This document shows, piece by piece, positions 37,264-45,346 of a DNA stretch of 64,000 nt. The notes below the pieces were generated by a model. It had not been told where the DNA came from. It did not search any database and saw nothing but the letters and a program-made list of their open reading frames with translations. A program made the translations under genes and the position numbers. The stretch comes from Xenorhabdus poinarii G6 (GTDB lineage: Bacteria; Pseudomonadota; Gammaproteobacteria; Enterobacterales; Enterobacteriaceae), in NCBI RefSeq assembly GCF_000968175.1, contig NZ_FO704551.1, forward strand, positions 1,798,001 to 1,862,000, in the 5' to 3' direction. How positions within the stretch are numbered: position 1 is the stretch's first letter; each line of letters starts with the position of its first letter.

Positions 37264-37516
37264 GACAAAACCGTTATTCATCGCTATGTCGACAATCCGC
37301 TCTTTAACGCCGGGTTTGCAGGCTTGATAAGTGTATTCCAACTGAAAAACCTTACAGCAGGTATAGCAACGATAATGAGGATGCCTGCCATTCCCTTTTC
37401 CATGTCCTTTAACATGTTCTGATTTGTGACAATAACGGCAATCGACGTTAACTTTGACCATGCTTTACCCTTAAAAGGTGGGACACATATCACAACAACT
37501 CACTATTTAATACATG
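37264..37516 (-). mobile_element. IS1-family remnant, copy A
   Basis: Read leftward from 37461 the sequence encodes an InsA-like zinc-finger protein: VNVDCRYCHKSEHVKGHGKG, then HYRCYTCCKVFQLEYTY and KERIVDIAMNNG, after which similarity is lost. The right end (ACTATTTAATACATG at 37502-37516, with the preceding 40 bases) is identical to the right end of copy B at 43899-43913. The InsB half and the other end are missing. Confidence 0.8.
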
Positions 37517-37652
37517 ACCAAACCATCTATCATTTCTAATATTAACAAAGATCAATATCACATATATCCATTATTCATATTGACGCCGAATCACGAGAAA
37601 TTTACATTACATTAACACAAAAAAACACAACAACAATCAGGTTTATTTTTAT

Positions 37653-38099
37653 ATGCCAAAAGTACGTATAAGGAACAGGGTATCAATTCCCTTAAAGGAG
37701 CTAAAAAACACCCCAGATTTTATTACTTTTTATGGCCTTTTTGAGAATAAAGAGCATATAGCCTTAGATTTTCGTCATAACAATAATTCTATTGCACCTC
37801 TAGTTCGAATACATTCGGAATGTATGACCGGAGATGTATTTCACTCACTGAAATGTGATTGTGGTGAACAGCTAAATGAAGCATTACAACTTATTAATAA
37901 TGAAGGTGGTATATTGCTTTATATGCGCCATGAAGGAAGAGGAATTGGATTATATAACAAAATTGATGCTTACAGATTGCAGAACGAAGGATTAGATACT
38001 TTTCAAGCCAATCTTCAGATTGGTTTCTCTCAAGATGAACGTGAATTTGTTCCCACAGCGCAATGTGATGGGTTTTCGGCTTTCAGAAACACTAACTAG
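37653..38099 (+). pseudogene. GTP cyclohydrolase II, truncated (ribA/toxB-like)
   Basis: The 148-residue reading frame is GTP cyclohydrolase [21 protein letters not shown] carries the three zinc cysteines, RHEGRGIGL the GTP-binding loop, and [19 protein letters not shown] the conserved follow-up. After REFVPTAQ the sequence leaves the family; a shift of one base would give WVFGFQKH (expected in the enzyme) and then a stop, so both a frameshift and loss of the last 50 or so residues are likely. GTP cyclohydrolase II opens riboflavin and also 7-azapteridine (toxoflavin) synthesis. Being next to a beta-propeller gene, an exporter and a methyltransferase favours the second role. The beta-propeller gene begins 15 bases after the stop. 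Confidence 0.8.
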
Positions 38100-38141
38100 T
38101 GAAGGGGTGCTGAGATGAATATTCAAAACCGATTATTAAGA

Positions 38142-39387
38142 CAGGGCAAGATCGCGAATGTTTTTTAGCCAACGGTAAATTAAGTTGATTCGAGTAAATA
38201 GCTGTGATCTTATACTCTCTTTTGAGAGTCAATACCATGTACCTTGACAGTTTCACTGACCATTTCTCCGATATCAAAGACCCACGCCAGACGGCCAAAG
38301 TGGCCTATCCTTTATTTGACATTTTGTTTGCCACCCTTTGCGCGATTATTGCGGGGGCGGAGGGCTGGAGTGATATTCAGGAATATACTGAAGGCCATCA
38401 TGACTGGTTTCTTAAACAAGGTATGTTCAAAGAAGGCGTTCCTGTTGATGACACCATTGCCCGGGTCCTTTCTCGCATCAAACCAGAACAATTTAATCTC
38501 TGTTTTATCAACTGGATGCGTTCTGTTCACCAACTCACCAAAGGGGAATTAGTGGCGATCGACGGTAAAGTATTGCGTGGCTCTTATCATCGTGAAGATC
38601 GTTATTCAACTCTCCACATGGTGAGTGCTTACGCCGCTGCAAACCAACTCGTCATTGGTCAGGTCAGAACACAAAGTAAGTCAAATGAGATCACTGCCAT
38701 CCCTGAACTGATTAAGTTATTGGAACTGAAAGGCGCCCTCATTTCCATTGATGCAATGGGATGTCAAACCCAGATAGCCCGGGACATTATTGAGGCGGGC
38801 GCTGATTATTTGCTGAGTGTGAAAGACAATCAGAAAAATCTCCACCGTGTAGTCAGGGAGGCACTGGCGGGACAACTCTCCGGGTCATTGACAAGAGAAA
38901 AAGTACACATAGAACAGGGGCATGGACGTATTGAAATTAGGCAAAGTCATGTCATGGATGCGAGTTCATTAGTCGCCCATTTCCCGGAATGGCCTGAATT
39001 AAAAACAGTTGGCGTGACAGTCGGATACCGGCAAGAAAAAGGAAAATCCGCCAGCCTGGAATACCGTTACGCCATCAGTTCAGCAGAGTTAACAGAAGAA
39101 CAGTTTGCTCAGGCCATACGTAGCCACTGGCAGATCGAAAATAATCTTCACTGGATACTGGATGTCTCCTTTCGGGAAGATGACTGCAAAATTTACCGTA
39201 AAAATGCAGCGGAAAACATCGCGATATTGAGACGGGTCGCGTTAAATATGTTAAAAAAAGAAACGACTAAATTAAGTATCAGAATGAAACGTAAACGAGC
39301 CTGGATGAAAATCGGCTTTTTGGAGCAGGTATTACAAGCAGGGTTTTCCGGTTTGGATGATATTTGAACATTCATGCGGTTGCCCTA
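38142..39387 (+). mobile_element. ISAs1-family insertion sequence, copy 2 (intact)
   Basis: The element is 1246 bp, with ends CAGGGCAAGATCGC and GCGGTTGCCCTA. A perfect 10-base duplication ATTATTAAGA lies at 38132-38141 and 39388-39397. It is nearly identical to copy 1 and has an uninterrupted transposase, so it is probably the active donor. It lies inverted relative to copy 1, 4.1 kb away, so recombination between the two would flip the LysR-MFS-cyclohydrolase segment. Confidence 0.95.
38237..39367 (+). CDS. ISAs1-family transposase, intact
   Basis: This 376-residue transposase starts at the ATG at 38237 (MYLDSFTDHFSDI) with GAGAG upstream; an earlier in-frame ATG adds 11 unlikely residues. 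DDE-type features are visible: VAIDGKVLRGS carries the first Asp, ALISIDAMGCQTQIA the second, and the C-terminal SHWQIENNLHWILDVSF carries the Glu, the latter being the H-repeat/ISAs1 signature. It catalyses movement of the element between 10-base duplicated targets. Confidence 0.95.
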   Translation: MYLDSFTDHFSDIKDPRQTAKVAYPLFDILFATLCAIIAGAEGWSDIQEYTEGHHDWFLKQGMFKEGVPVDDTIARVLSRIKPEQFNLCFINWMRSVHQLTKGELVAIDGKVLRGSYHREDRYSTLHMVSAYAAANQLVIGQVRTQSKSNEITAIPELIKLLELKGALISIDAMGCQTQIARDIIEAGADYLLSVKDNQKNLHRVVREALAGQLSGSLTREKVHIEQGHGRIEIRQSHVMDASSLVAHFPEWPELKTVGVTVGYRQEKGKSASLEYRYAISSAELTEEQFAQAIRSHWQIENNLHWILDVSFREDDCKIYRKNAAENIAILRRVALNMLKKETTKLSIRMKRKRAWMKIGFLEQVLQAGFSGLDDI

Positions 39388-41220
39388 ATTATTAAGAGTC
39401 TTTTATATTGATAATGAACTTATTTGTTCTGACGTAAAAGGTCGGCTGCATAAATTTGACACTAATCTACACTTACTCAATTCCTCCCCAGCTTTGGGAT
39501 TCAATAAACCAATAAATGCAGTAGTAGTATATAACGATTATATCTTTACCAAAGATCGCTTCGGAACCGTTGGTAAATGGCTTCGTTCTACTTTAGAACC
39601 TTTAGATTTCTATCAAGCAGATAACTTATGCAATAGAGCTAAATTATTTGAAGACGAAGAACCATCACCTTCTCCTAACCGAGCAATAGCAGTATTTAAT
39701 GGCCGCCTCTACACAAATAACGGTTTTGGTCAAATCGTGGTACTTGATATTGAAAATTTTCGACTTTTGGAAGTACGAGAATCTCCATCTCCCACATTTT
39801 TTGATGCTATTTGCGTGGATAATCCAGAAGTGCATCTTTGTTCGGACGTAGATGGTACTGTTTATATTGGAAATATAGAAAAAAACAATTTCCCTATCAG
39901 CCGAAAACTTGACAACAATGTAATCCACGGTGTGATTTATGATCTAAAACACAATCGCTTTTGTACAACTCAAGATGGTGGCCTAGGCGATGATGAATGC
40001 GTTAATACTGGTATTATTTCGATAGATGTTGATGGTAGTAATGTGCAGGAATATAAGATTTCTCATGAAGATAATGAATTTATTGCAATATCTCACGATA
40101 ACCAAAAGATTTTCATTGGGGGCTTCAATGGAAAAATTTCGGTGTTTGATAATAGCAATAAAGAGTTCAACCTTGAGAAGGTCTTTGGCCCTTTGGAGTT
40201 TCAGATTATTCACGCGGCGATTGATTATGATAATAATATTTATGCACTACTACAAACTGGTGATATTTTTAAATTAAATAACGAAGGAGTAATCGTTCAA
40301 CGTACCTTCTATCAAAACAAATGTATTTGGATGCTTGAACCTCACCCGCAAGATGAGTACCTCTTATATGCTGGTACAGATTCTGGAGTAGCATTATTTC
40401 GTTGGGAAAACTGTATTAACGACAGCATCCAAATCCAACAGTTAGATCATCATCGTCATGGATTTGGGATCATTAAAGATATAAAACCACTTAGTGACGG
40501 TTCATATCTCGGTATAAGTCGTAAAGGAGACTTTTTCCGTGCGAGTAAAAACGGTCATATATTGTGGGTCAAGCAAATTTTAGGTGTGCCACGGGGTTTA
40601 GGCTTAAATAATGATCAAAGCAAATGCTTACTATCTTCTGATGCTCATGTTGTTTATGAGTACTCTGTTCTTGATGGAAATTTAATCGATACAATCCATT
40701 TATCTGGGCCTTCATATGCGTGTGCTTATACACAAGAAGGCAACAGAGCATTTACTTGCGATTTTCATCAACAGATTTTGTTCATGCCACCTGATACTCA
40801 ACAACTGCTAGGTGCTATCAAGCTAGAGTCACGTTTAAAACGATTAATTACTGATCGCTACGGCCACATGTTTGTTACTGGGCCAGGTGGTGTCTTTGAA
40901 ATTGATACTCAACATTTCAAAATAAAATCAGAAACAGGTGAATTCTTAGTTAGCACTAAAGAAACATGTGTTTATTGCAATAACTATATTTTTGCAGGTG
41001 GTTATGGTTACCAAATTGGAGTATATCAATATAGCGATGGTGAGATTGTTGACCTTGAAGAAAACTTACCTGATTACACTAAAGCATTTGCAGCTTTCCC
41101 TAGCACAAATAACGAAGTAATTCTTTTTGTTGGGGGACGTGGTGGGTTTTTAAATTCGTATCGGGTGAAGGGCGGTAAGTTACATAAAATCCGCGAAACC
41201 TATTTACGGTAATAACGTTA

Positions 41221-41281
41221 AGACAACTGTCTTAATATCTACTACCAACTTTGTTGGTTAATTTAACTTGGAGGGCATACA
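41221..41281 (+). promoter_or_regulatory. Leader of the 13-residue peptide gene
   Basis: Two small inverted repeats follow the beta-propeller stop: AAGACA-AC-TGTCTT (41221-41234) and ACCAAC-TTT-GTTGGT (41245-41259). Then TTGGAGGGCATACA places a near-perfect ribosome-binding site 7 bases before the peptide ATG. The combination suggests deliberate, strong translation of the tiny gene. Confidence 0.55.
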
Positions 41282-41323
41282 ATGACGAAACCTAAACGTC
41301 GTATTGTTCAAAGTAAAGGGTAA
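41282..41323 (+). CDS. 13-residue peptide MTKPKRRIVQSKG, possible precursor
   Basis: The frame ATG...TAA encodes MTKPKRRIVQSKG. It is far too short for usual gene callers but has the best ribosome-binding site of the neighbourhood (GGAGGG at 7 bases), lies alone in a 188-base gap of an otherwise dense operon, and is followed by a strong hairpin, an arrangement common for precursor peptides that must outnumber the enzymes encoded after them. The peptide is basic with a C-terminal Gly. It could be a leader peptide for attenuation, but it lacks repeated regulatory codons. It could also be a substrate or scaffold for the surrounding enzymes. No family is recognised; real translation is inferred. 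Confidence 0.55.
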   Translation: MTKPKRRIVQSKG

Positions 41324-41357
41324 CTCCTACAAATAACTAACCGGCCTTTATTGGCTT

Positions 41358-41383
41358 ACAGAGGTGGTATAAACCACCTCTGT
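41358..41383 (+). terminator. Hairpin between peptide gene and exporter
   Basis: ACAGAGGTGG-TATAAA-CCACCTCTGT is a perfect 10-bp stem with only two T's after it, 35 bases after the peptide stop and 17 before the exporter ATG. It is probably a partial terminator or 3' stabiliser that keeps the peptide message abundant relative to the genes beyond. Confidence 0.65.
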
Positions 41384-41400
41384 TTAAGAGGTATACCATC

Positions 41401-42636
41401 ATGACTACTATTTTTCAAAACCGAAGATTTATCGCTTGGGCTACTGGTTTAGCTATCGATCGCCTCGGTAACGCGATGTATATGGTAGTGCTACCATTAA
41501 TGGTCTATCACATGACATCTTCACTAAAAAGCATGGCTATTATTACTGCGTGTCAGTTTATCCCTCGAGTATTCCCTGGTATTTATGTTGGTAGCATAGT
41601 CGATATATCCAGTAAACGACGCATCTTTTTTTTCGCCCTTATTTTTCAGTTCGCGATTGGAGTATTAACCGCCATACTATACAGTTTAGATGCACTACCA
41701 TTCTTGTTACTATGCGTATTTGCGGCAGCAACCAGTGTTGGATTTGAAGTATATCGTACCACTGAAATGACACTTATACCTATCATGTTTACTGATCAAC
41801 GAATAGAAGCAACAACAATATTAGCCTCTATTCATACAGCAATGTTGATGGGAGGACCTTTACTAGGCGCTGTATTAATTAAGTATTTCAGCTATAGCAT
41901 ACTCTTAATACTTAATGCTATCACCTACCTCGCACCACTGTTAGCCAGTATCTGGAGCAAAATTCCAGATATCAACTCTACAGAGCTAAAAGCCCATAGT
42001 GCTCGTACAAAATTGACGCTTACTCATAATGCGTTAAGAGAGGCTCTATCTACGGTATACCAAAGCAAACCTCTACGTCTGCTTCTTTTATTTATTATTT
42101 GCGTAACTCTTGCCACTGGTGGCTTAGAATTACTAATCATCTTTTACATTAAAAATCAGTTAAATCTAAGTGATCGTTTTGCTAGTGTGATGTTCGCTGT
42201 TGGTGCTGCTGGTATGTTTACAGGTTCTTTGCTTGTAACTCTTTTAAAGCGACTTGTCCGTAAAAAATTCTTATTAATAGTTCTAATTACTACAGGTACT
42301 GGGATCTGGTTTTTACAATCAGCTACATTAACAACACTAATCATTGGTCAATTCCTGACATTTGTCGGTATTTTTGCGTGTAGTGTGACCCAAGACCTCA
42401 TGATCCAAGAGAGTGCCCCAACAGCTATGCTAGGTAGAATTAGCGGGTTATTGCGTATAGTTAACAGTGCTACAATCGCTGCTTCCACTTTTTGTTTAAC
42501 ATGGCTAGCATCTCTACTAAGCTTTCCTTTCATCGCACTGATAGTTATCGTCATAATGTTTGTTGCACTGGCTTTGAGCCAAAACCCTCATTTTTCCGCT
42601 ACCCACTACAAACATAGTGAGAATTTGAATGAATAA
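41401..42636 (+). CDS. MFS exporter (DHA3-like)
   Basis: This 411-residue protein has 10-12 membrane segments and resembles the macrolide-efflux (DHA3) branch of the major facilitator family: GLAIDRLGNAMYMVVLPL in helix 1, GSIVDISSKRR as motif A, and MFAVGAAGMFTGSLL in helix 7. AGAGG is 9 bases before the ATG. Within this cluster it is the obvious candidate to export the product and protect the producer. It overlaps the following reductase gene by 8 bases, so both are co-translated. Confidence 0.85.
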   Translation: MTTIFQNRRFIAWATGLAIDRLGNAMYMVVLPLMVYHMTSSLKSMAIITACQFIPRVFPGIYVGSIVDISSKRRIFFFALIFQFAIGVLTAILYSLDALPFLLLCVFAAATSVGFEVYRTTEMTLIPIMFTDQRIEATTILASIHTAMLMGGPLLGAVLIKYFSYSILLILNAITYLAPLLASIWSKIPDINSTELKAHSARTKLTLTHNALREALSTVYQSKPLRLLLLFIICVTLATGGLELLIIFYIKNQLNLSDRFASVMFAVGAAGMFTGSLLVTLLKRLVRKKFLLIVLITTGTGIWFLQSATLTTLIIGQFLTFVGIFACSVTQDLMIQESAPTAMLGRISGLLRIVNSATIAASTFCLTWLASLLSFPFIALIVIVIMFVALALSQNPHFSATHYKHSENLNE

Positions 42637-43225
42637 TTATGTAATTGTAAGTTCCAGTACCCGTGAAAATAGCCAGTCTATACGTGTAGCACATACGATT
42701 AAGAAGCTTTTATCTAATATAGATAACGATGCCAATATTGAGTTAATTGACCTAGCCATTATTCATCATCAGGAATGGAGTAATGAGTTTTGGAAAGAAG
42801 CAATCCCCTGTCCAGCCTGGCGAGAAACATCTCGTAAGCTGACATATTGTAACGCTATTATTTTTGTAGTGCCTGAGTGGCACGGTATGATCCCTCCAGC
42901 TCTGATGAACTTTCTTGTTTTGATAGAACGCAATGAACTAGCACATAAACCAGCACTTATCGTCAGTATTTCTAGTGGAAATGGTGGCACCTATCCTATA
43001 GTGATGCTGAAAGGATTCTGTAGTAAAAATAATCGAATTTGTTTTATTCCCGATCATATTGTGGTCCGTCATGTTAGTGATATTACATTCGAGAATGATC
43101 TGGATTGTGACGTCAGTGCACGGCTATGTTACTCACTAGGAATGCTTAAAGCATATATTCCTGCATTAGAGTTAGTTAGACAAAATGCAGTATTGGATTA
43201 TGAAACTTGGCCATATGGAATGTAA
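42629..43225 (+). CDS. NADPH-dependent FMN reductase-like flavoprotein
   Basis: This 198-residue protein has the flavodoxin-like fold: the phosphate-binding loop SSSTRENSQSIRVAH at residues 8-22, the flavin-contacting VVPEWHGMIPPALMNFL (the usual PEYNxSxPxxLKN motif, with His-Gly in place of Asn-x), and SISSGNGGTYP near 110. Family members reduce FMN, quinones or azo compounds with NAD(P)H. Overlap with the exporter gene ties it to the cluster, where it could supply reduced flavin or alter the oxidation state of a heterocyclic product. Confidence 0.85.
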   Translation: MNNYVIVSSSTRENSQSIRVAHTIKKLLSNIDNDANIELIDLAIIHHQEWSNEFWKEAIPCPAWRETSRKLTYCNAIIFVVPEWHGMIPPALMNFLVLIERNELAHKPALIVSISSGNGGTYPIVMLKGFCSKNNRICFIPDHIVVRHVSDITFENDLDCDVSARLCYSLGMLKAYIPALELVRQNAVLDYETWPYGM

Positions 43226-43229
43226 TCTA

Positions 43230-43407
43230 ATGATAACAAGAATCATCTTACTTCAAAAAAATAGAAAGTGCTTTTAAAAATCACTACTCCGAACATTCAG
43301 ATATTTGGACTACAGATATTGGTATGAGAATACTTCCTTTGTTGGTTCAAGGAAAATTACGGCTATCTTCTGATAGCAATATGTTGGATATAGGTTACGG
43401 AAGCGAT
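43230..43407 (+). pseudogene. SAM-dependent methyltransferase, truncated
   Basis: ATG at 43230 begins MITRIILLQK; a missing A in a run of A's near 43260 breaks the frame, after which IESAFKNHYSEHSDIW, TDIGMRILPLLVQGKL and MLDIGYGSD follow. The last is motif I (LDIGxGxG) of class I methyltransferases. At that point the IS1-like element at 43408 begins, and nothing of the enzyme is found beyond it. In toxoflavin clusters an N-methyltransferase (ToxA) is needed; this could have been its counterpart. Confidence 0.65.
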
Positions 43408-43913
43408 CATGTATTAAATAGTTAGATTGAATACCAAAAATAGTACTCACGTTCAATCAAAGTCCCTATCACCTTATCGTATATTTCTTCGGATTTTGAA
43501 TAACTGATTGTTTTTCTATTCAGTCTTTTTACTCGAGTACGCTGAGTTAAATTCGTTCTCTCTATACGCTGAGTGAATGTCTTTCCAATCAGGTGATCTT
43601 CCTCGGGAAGATTATCATAAACGACATAATCATCTGTGCAGTAAAAACGAATATTAAAGGACGATAAAAGAGTCAGTAGCTTGTCTAACGTTTTTCTACT
43701 GCGATCGCCAAAAACAGGGGCCACTCTTCGTTTTAACCGGGGTTCCCAAACCAGCAGGTATAGCAACGATAACGAGGATGCCTGCTATTCTCTTTTCCAT
43801 ATCCTTTAACATGTTCTGATTTGTGACAATAACGGCAATCGACGTTAACTTTGACCATGCTTTACCCTTAAAAGGTGGGACACATATCACAACAACTCAC
43901 TATTTAATACATG
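43408..43913 (-). mobile_element. IS1-family element, copy B, internally deleted
   Basis: The element has perfect 15-base inverted ends, CATGTATTAAATAGT at 43408-43422 and ACTATTTAATACATG at 43899-43913. Read leftward it encodes the start of InsA (VNVDCRYCHKSEHVKG) joined by a deletion to InsB: RLKRRVAPVFGDRSRK, FNIRFYCTDDYVVYDNL, TQRIERTNLTQRTRVK and YDKVIGTLIEREYYF. It is 506 bp and cannot make a full InsAB' transposase. No flanking target duplication could be matched. Confidence 0.85.
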
Positions 43914-43966
43914 CCAAAATTGCATTCTTCTGATAGATAAAATAAAAAGCATAAAATAATTACATT

Positions 43967-44275
43967 TTATCTATTATTCCTATAGTAATGCAGAAATAAA
44001 TTAAGGGTTCCGCCCCAAAAAACACCATCCGACAGACCACAGATAAAACCAAACAGTAAGTTGAAATTAAAAACGTATACTAATTCAGAATGAATACTCA
44101 TCATGGCGGAAAGAATAAATTTAGCGATAAAAACGATAACAATCATCCCCAATGTCAAAGGCGTTCCCGCCCGGATGATTAAGCCATTTTCATCTTTTTT
44201 TCTTAATCTTGGTTGATCACGCCATAAACACCATCCTATCCTCCCTCCTACGAATATCCCTACAATCAGCATCAA
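43967..44275 (-). pseudogene. Membrane protein, probably N-terminally truncated
   Basis: The frame encodes about 100 residues with three hydrophobic segments (LTLGMIVIVFIAKFILSAM; VFNFNLLFGFICGLSDGVFWGG). In-frame sequence similar in character continues upstream of the first ATG (VYSVANETTFSNYAFL) until a stop, which suggests that the original start is missing. No family is recognised with certainty. Its neighbours are IS1 copy B and the VOC gene. Confidence 0.35.
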
Positions 44276-44420
44276 AAAGGCATAATTTGAAAATGTCGTT
44301 TCATTCGCTACGCTGTAAACCGCCCATTATAGTCCAATGACGTTTTCATGTATCTTCAAGAAAATTGAGGAGATCACATAGGCATAAACCAAACATAAAA
44401 TATGATCGCCTTTATTGTCC

Positions 44421-45245
44421 TTAATCCAGCGGGCACACCCGAATAATATGACCATCAGGATCTTTCACCAGGAAAGTACGACCAAAAACATCAGTGTAGG
44501 GTGCCTGCTGAATGTCAATTGTTGGATTGTGTTGCCAATGAGCAAAAAGCTGATCGACGTCTTCATTAGTCGGCAACATAATACCTATCTCTGAAAACCG
44601 TGGAATTGTGCCATCTGGCCTCATTCCTCCACGCCAAATGGCAAAAATAGCTTCTTTGCCTGCATTAAACGCGACATAACGCGGGCTGGTAAAAATAGGT
44701 TCTGCATCAAAAATGGTTGAATAAAAGGTTGTGGAACGTTCAATGTCAGAGACGTAAATCAATTGCAAATTCGGTTTCACAGAAATGGATTTTCCTGCGC
44801 CTGTTTCCTTTATTACCGAATTCTCAACGACAGCCTTAAGCCTTGAAAGTGTTTCAACCAGATCTTGCGTTATTTGCGTGAAAAAGCTGACCACCTGTGT
44901 ATGAAGAATATGCTTTTCAGGTTCTAAAGAAACGCAAACCTGAATACGATTTGCCATATTACTTTCATCGGTCAAGATTTGGTGACAGAAAGTTAACACC
45001 CCCATCTGTGGTAAAATGACCTGATCGGTAAACGTCTTGTTGACTTCAATATTGACAAGATAGAAACGTATTTCCGGCATCCCCTTTAATGCCATTCTTC
45101 CATATTGCCCTGTTTTTACCTCACCTTCGAATTCAATATATTCAAGATCAATTTCCCATTTTTTACGCAGATTGCCGTCAACATAATGTTCCCAAATCTG
45201 AGAAGGCTGTGCATTGACCGATGTAGAGAAAATTAGGGTTAACAT
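44421..45245 (-). CDS. SRPBCC-VOC two-domain protein
   Basis: This 274-residue protein joins two domains. Residues 1-150 resemble the SRPBCC/polyketide-cyclase fold (FSTSVNAQPSQIWEHYVDG; WEIDLEYIEFEGEVKTGQYG). Residues 160-274 are a vicinal-oxygen-chelate (glyoxalase/bleomycin resistance) domain: LQLIYVSDIERSTTFYSTIF, VAFNAGKEAIFAIWRGG and FLVKDPDGHIIRV. The ATG at 45245 has GGAG at good spacing. The regulator at 45347-46048 lies immediately upstream on the same strand. The VOC half suggests binding or detoxification of a small compound; the substrate is unknown. Confidence 0.8.
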   Translation of the reverse strand: MLTLIFSTSVNAQPSQIWEHYVDGNLRKKWEIDLEYIEFEGEVKTGQYGRMALKGMPEIRFYLVNIEVNKTFTDQVILPQMGVLTFCHQILTDESNMANRIQVCVSLEPEKHILHTQVVSFFTQITQDLVETLSRLKAVVENSVIKETGAGKSISVKPNLQLIYVSDIERSTTFYSTIFDAEPIFTSPRYVAFNAGKEAIFAIWRGGMRPDGTIPRFSEIGIMLPTNEDVDQLFAHWQHNPTIDIQQAPYTDVFGRTFLVKDPDGHIIRVCPLD

Positions 45246-45346
45246 GAAAAACTCCAACAGCCGGATGGCTGACGCTGAAAATTAAGGGCGTTCAGCGTAA
45301 CAAACCGGTGTGACAGTTTTTGTCAGTAGTTATTTCAACACGGATT

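Larger units (their letters stand above)
38115..41212 (+). pseudogene. Beta-propeller (WD/YVTN-like) protein gene, split by ISAs1 copy 2
   Basis: The gene starts at ATG 38115 with GAAGGGG upstream and is cut after codon 9 (MNIQNRLLR) by an insertion. It resumes in frame at 39398 (VFYIDNELICSDVKGRLHKF) and runs to 41212. Removing the element and one target copy gives a 613-residue protein made of repeated propeller blades with DVDGTVYIGN, TGIISIDVDGS, QKIFIGGFNGKISVF, LLYAGTDSGVALFRW and LFVGGRGGFLNSY. No signal peptide or membrane helix is seen. WD-repeat proteins of unknown function (ToxC) are encoded beside a GTP cyclohydrolase II in toxoflavin clusters, which is the best analogy. After insertion, only weak internal starts (e.g. 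TTG 39494) remain. Confidence 0.8.

Noticed and set aside
41282..41323. Classic amino-acid attenuation leader for the exporter
   Set aside because: The peptide has no run of one amino acid and no terminator/antiterminator pair is obvious; a precursor or structural role fits better, though regulation by translation is not excluded.
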